Shown: in pieces, positions 5,782 to 8,584 of the stretch | How positions within the stretch are numbered: the stretch's first letter is position 1 | How the letters are laid out: every line of letters begins with the position of its first letter | Assembly (NCBI GenBank): GCA_900753095.1 | Contig: CAADXT010000020.1 | Location: 1-8,584 of the forward strand | Source of the DNA: Eggerthellaceae bacterium | Lineage (GTDB): Bacteria > Actinomycetota > Coriobacteriia > Coriobacteriales > Eggerthellaceae | Length of the DNA stretch: 8,584 nucleotides | Reading direction: 5' to 3' | The notes under the pieces: generated by a model | Told to the model about the DNA's origin: nothing | Database searches by the model: none | Seen by the model: only the letters and a program-made list of their open reading frames with translations | Program-made: the position numbers and the translations under genes

Positions 5782-6000
5782 GGTTACTTCCTTTCTGCTC
5801 GTTTGGCGCGGAAAGGAAGGCTGGTCTGAAGCGCCGGCTTGCGAAACATCCGCTTCGTCGCCTTACCTGAGGTGATGAAGCCGAGGTTTCGAGGGATGGA
5901 AGCCTTCTTGCGTGCGATCTTCAAAACTGCCCGTTTCCGCGTCGGGGGGAAACGATGTTTGAATAGTCGCAAGCGAGCGTTACCTTTTTGTTACACAACG

Positions 6001-6018
6001 GTTAGCATTGGCGAAACA
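6001..6018. promoter_or_regulatory. Split motif GTTAGC-N5-CGAAACA upstream of the symporter
   Basis: GTTAGC, ATTGG, CGAAACA matches the copy at 4102-4119 at all 13 fixed positions and in the same orientation relative to the genes. It lies about 220 nt before the symporter start. The two copies suggest a common regulator for alanine uptake and the D-amino-acid operon. The unequal distance to the start codons (about 110 nt versus 220 nt) weakens the case for a core promoter element and favours a regulator site. Confidence 0.45.
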
Positions 6019-6032
6019 AGCCGTATGCGGAA

Positions 6033-6058
6033 GTGAACGGCATTCATACGCCGTTCAC
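6033..6058 (-). terminator. Hairpin after the sensor kinase gene, probable terminator
   Basis: GTGAACGGC (6033-6041) and GCCGTTCAC (6050-6058) form a perfect 9-bp stem with an 8-nt loop, 21 nt past the kinase stop codon. No strong T tract follows on the minus strand (the next bases are TTCCGC), so it may act with rho, stabilise the mRNA, or terminate only weakly. Some read-through into the symporter is possible. Confidence 0.4.
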
Positions 6059-6079
6059 CTCGGGCGGGCGGTGGGCAAC

Positions 6080-8584
6080 TTACTCCCTGAACGATGCCAG
6101 CGAAGCCCTCAGCTGCTCCGGGTCGAGCGGCTTCGTTAAATGGGCATTCATGCCTGCCGCCAGCACATCGCGGCGATCTTCTTCGGTGACTTTCGCCGTA
6201 GTTGCCAAGATGGGCACGTTGGAGTCGGATCGATGGAGGGCGCGAATAGCCTTCGCCGCCTCGATGCCATCCATCACCGGCATCATGATGTCCATGAGAA
6301 TGGCGTCGAACGAACCCTCTTCGGAGGATTCGAACACATGAACCGCTTCACGGCCGTCACAGGCCACGGAAACCTCGGCGCCCATATACTGCAGAATAGA
6401 CTGCGTGACCTCGCGGTTAAGCTCATTGTCTTCCACAAGCAGGATCCGCATTCCGGCGATATCGTCCGTCGCGGCAGGCTGCTGCTCCGGTTCGCAGTTC
6501 GTGGCAACCACGGTAAGGGGCACGCTTATGCAAACCACCGTGCCCTTGCCCGGCGTGCTCGATATGTCGAAAGAGCCGTTCAGCAGCCTTAGCAGATCGG
6601 CAACGATGGACATGCCCAGGCCAGAGCCCGGATACTGCGACCGAGCGCCTTCGTCGGCCTGGAAGAACGGCTCGGACACCCGCTCAACCGTTTCGGGGCT
6701 CATGCCGATGCCGGTGTCGCGCACCGTGCACTTGAGCTCAGCGCTGCTCTCCCCCGTTTGCTCCAAGGAAGCAGCCACGGACACCGATCCGTTCACTTTG
6801 TTGTAGCGCACAGCGTTATCGACCACGTTCGCGAGTATCTTCTTGAAGCTGTCGGCGCCTCCGTGAACTTTTGTCGTGGAAAGGGCCGCGGGCATTGCTT
6901 GCAACTCCAAGCGAACGTTCACATCATGGGCGAACGCCTGAACCGCATTAACCGCTTCGGAGACAGGGGTACTGGGGAAGAAGTCCTCTTCAACGATTTG
7001 AAGCTCGCCGTTTCGAAGCGTGTTGATTTCCAGCAAATCGTCCACCAAGCTCACCAGCTGCCTGGAAGCGCCGCGGGCTTTGACCAGGCTCGATTTCGCG
7101 CCCGTGCCGTTCGAAGAACAGGCATTCATTTCCATGGCGCCCAAGATGCCGTTAAGAGGCGTACGGATGTCGTGGGAAAGATTGCGCAGCAGCATATCCT
7201 TGGCATGGTTGGCATTTTCGGCCTCCACCAAAGCGTCTTCCAGCTGCTTGTTCATCTTTGCCTCGCGGTTGGCTTCTTCCTTCAAATGACGGAAGCGGCG
7301 CACCGCCAGAACAACCACCAAAACGACAACGGCAAGCGCGCCGAGTGCAAGGCTTGCCCAATTGTCGCGAATGAAATCAACCCAGGTGTACTTAAACAAG
7401 TCTTTGGTATAAGCGTACGACGCATTGGTGCTGTAATCGGAGCCGATGATGTCGATGCCGCGATTCACCAGCTGGAGCAGCTCGCCATTGCCCACCGCAA
7501 CGCCGAAGCAGCGATCATCGGTTTCGGGAAGCTGGATAGCCAAAAGCTTCGGCTCGGAGTTGAGCAGCGCTGTTGCGCGCAGGCCGTTTACCACCGTTGA
7601 AGTGGCTTTCCCGCTCTTCACTGCCGCAAAACAGTCTTCGATGGAATCGCATTCGAAGATGCGGGCATTGGGGAAATACGTTTCAACGTAGGCACGCTGC
7701 ATGAGGTTGTTTCGGTTGATGGCGATGCACGATGTCATGGTTTCGGTGTTGTACGATTCGGGGACCACCAAATCCATAACAGGCGAGGCAATCGAGGAAC
7801 TGCGCAGATAACCTTCCCGCTCGGCGTACCAGGTTTCGCCGCCAACGGGGAATGCCAAATCGATTTCGCCGTTCTTCAGCGCATTCACCAGGTCGGTTTG
7901 GTTGTCGAACGAGCGATACTCAAGGTCGGGGGCCCAATCGCCCGGCATCTTATCGAGAATGGAAGGCACCACGTCGATCATCAGGCCCGTAGGATCGCCG
8001 TCAGCTTCGGTGGAGCAATACGGCAAATAGTTGTTCAGGTACCCAATGGTTAGCGTGCTGTGGGAAGATGCCCATTCCTGCTCGCTGGGCGTGAGATAGG
8101 TGTTTACCGCTGTATCGACCGCGTACTTGCTTTGCAGCTCGGCCAGAAAACCACGGTCGAGGCCATTCAAAATAGGCAGCACGGCGTTCAACTGCGAAAG
8201 CAGGTCGGTTCGCTGTTTTGAAACGGCAAGGTAGAACGGCTCCCTGCCCACGATTTCGATGGGCTGAATGTCCGGATAGCCGTTCACCACGTTGTCGGAG
8301 CTCACAAACCCATTGATCTCACCCCGCTGGAAGGCCTCGTAGCATTCCTTGATGGAAGCAAACGGCACTTCTTTCGTGGCGCATTGGTTTTCCGTTTGCC
8401 ACGTTTCGAAAAGGGCTTTGGCGGTAGAGCCGTCCACAACGCCGATGCTCTTCCCTGAGAAGGAGGCGTAATCGCCGCCGCTCATCGACTCATCGCTTAT
8501 ATTTTTATAGATATAGAACGTTTCGCTGAGCATGCTGGTGTAGGAAAACACCACCGCCGATTCATGCTCTTCGGTCCGGGACAC
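6080..8584 (-). CDS. Hybrid sensor histidine kinase/response regulator with tandem periplasmic solute-binding domains (5'-truncated)
   Basis: The 834 visible residues continue beyond the right edge; the GTG at the very end is probably an internal valine codon, because no signal peptide or Shine-Dalgarno is seen. In order there are the remainder of a first SBP_bac_3-type domain (1-155), a complete second one (about 176-385, starting LTIGYLNNYLPYC), a membrane helix (410-429), a short coiled coil (432-462), HisKA with phospho-acceptor H471 in NLSHDIRTPLNG, and HATPase_c with N586/N590, DTGIGM (623-628) and GSGLGMSIV (653-661). A C-terminal receiver (712-832) has acidic E718/D719, phospho-acceptor D765, T795/T796 and K818. 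This is the BvgS/EvgS layout: Venus-flytrap domains sense a small periplasmic ligand and phosphate passes from His to Asp. No HPt domain and no DNA-binding domain are present, so a separate HPt and output regulator are needed; neither is in the window. Its position before an alanine symporter suggests an amino-acid-like ligand, but a hairpin separates the two genes and the link is inferred. Confidence 0.92.
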   Translation of the reverse strand: MSRTEEHESAVVFSYTSMLSETFYIYKNISDESMSGGDYASFSGKSIGVVDGSTAKALFETWQTENQCATKEVPFASIKECYEAFQRGEINGFVSSDNVVNGYPDIQPIEIVGREPFYLAVSKQRTDLLSQLNAVLPILNGLDRGFLAELQSKYAVDTAVNTYLTPSEQEWASSHSTLTIGYLNNYLPYCSTEADGDPTGLMIDVVPSILDKMPGDWAPDLEYRSFDNQTDLVNALKNGEIDLAFPVGGETWYAEREGYLRSSSIASPVMDLVVPESYNTETMTSCIAINRNNLMQRAYVETYFPNARIFECDSIEDCFAAVKSGKATSTVVNGLRATALLNSEPKLLAIQLPETDDRCFGVAVGNGELLQLVNRGIDIIGSDYSTNASYAYTKDLFKYTWVDFIRDNWASLALGALAVVVLVVVLAVRRFRHLKEEANREAKMNKQLEDALVEAENANHAKDMLLRNLSHDIRTPLNGILGAMEMNACSSNGTGAKSSLVKARGASRQLVSLVDDLLEINTLRNGELQIVEEDFFPSTPVSEAVNAVQAFAHDVNVRLELQAMPAALSTTKVHGGADSFKKILANVVDNAVRYNKVNGSVSVAASLEQTGESSAELKCTVRDTGIGMSPETVERVSEPFFQADEGARSQYPGSGLGMSIVADLLRLLNGSFDISSTPGKGTVVCISVPLTVVATNCEPEQQPAATDDIAGMRILLVEDNELNREVTQSILQYMGAEVSVACDGREAVHVFESSEEGSFDAILMDIMMPVMDGIEAAKAIRALHRSDSNVPILATTAKVTEEDRRDVLAAGMNAHLTKPLDPEQLRASLASFRE

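Larger units (their letters stand above)
5782..6079. other. Leader region between the sensor kinase and the symporter
   Basis: This 298-bp gap holds the kinase 3' hairpin (6033-6058), the motif shared with the aminotransferase leader (6001-6018) and the symporter Shine-Dalgarno AAAGGAAG (5794-5787). CGAAACA, the right half of the motif, occurs once more at 5842-5848. An imperfect 14-nt direct repeat (5869-5882 and 5891-5904, 10 of 14 identical) is spaced 22 bp apart. A TTG-initiated frame of 62 codons (5972-5784, minus) ends 2 nt before the symporter ATG, but its extreme Lys/Arg content makes a real protein unlikely. No convincing sigma-70 promoter or known riboswitch was found. Confidence 0.5.

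Noticed and set aside
6758..7600. Plus-strand open frame (280 codons) opposite the sensor kinase
   Set aside because: It lies wholly inside the kinase coding region, which has intact HisKA and HATPase motifs on the other strand.
1..8584. CRISPR array, tRNA or rRNA gene, insertion sequence, phage genes
   Set aside because: I saw no regularly spaced repeats, cloverleaf, conserved rRNA blocks, transposase or phage motifs on either strand.

Overview
The window holds five protein genes, all read on the minus strand, plus a 0.68 kb stretch at the left end that is mostly non-coding. Codon choice is GC-rich, the Shine-Dalgarno sites are plain (AAAGGAG, AAAGG, AGGTGG), and a BvgS-like hybrid sensor kinase lies beside amino-acid metabolism genes. 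This would fit a gut actinobacterium of class Coriobacteriia (Eggerthellaceae type). That placement is inferred from gene style only; there is no rRNA or other marker to confirm it.

Read in the direction of transcription (right to left), the layout is as follows. (1) 8584-6080: a 5'-truncated hybrid sensor histidine kinase with two periplasmic solute-binding-like domains, one membrane helix, HisKA, HATPase and a C-terminal receiver. (2) A 298-bp gap with a hairpin just after the kinase and the symporter leader. (3) 5781-4279: an AGCS-family sodium:alanine symporter, followed by a terminator hairpin. (4) 3992-3147 and 3135-2218: a D-amino-acid aminotransferase and a standalone DUF4392 (D-glutamate cyclase-like) protein, 11 nt apart with the second gene's ribosome-binding site overlapping the first gene's stop codon. 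(5) 2098-680: a GlcD-type FAD-linked D-2-hydroxyacid dehydrogenase, 119 bp further on. (6) About 200 nt of 3' region with three RNA/DNA structures: a hairpin at the stop codon, a roughly 100-nt nested palindrome with perfect 14-bp ends, and a hairpin followed by a U-rich tract. (7) At the left edge, a partial minus-strand reading frame that runs out of the window and has an in-frame TGA near its best-looking start.

Together, genes 2 to 5 suggest a D-amino-acid module. The symporter would import alanine (AGCS carriers can accept D-alanine). The aminotransferase would move the amino group from D-alanine to 2-oxoglutarate, giving pyruvate and D-glutamate. The DUF4392 protein could dehydrate D-glutamate to 5-oxo-D-proline. 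The FAD enzyme could oxidise a D-2-hydroxyacid (D-lactate or D-2-hydroxyglutarate) to the matching 2-oxoacid. Each family assignment rests on visible motifs, but the joined pathway is inference. In support of co-regulation, the upstream regions of the symporter and of the aminotransferase share an identical split motif, GTTAGC-N5-CGAAACA. It lies at 4102-4119 and 6001-6018 in the same orientation.
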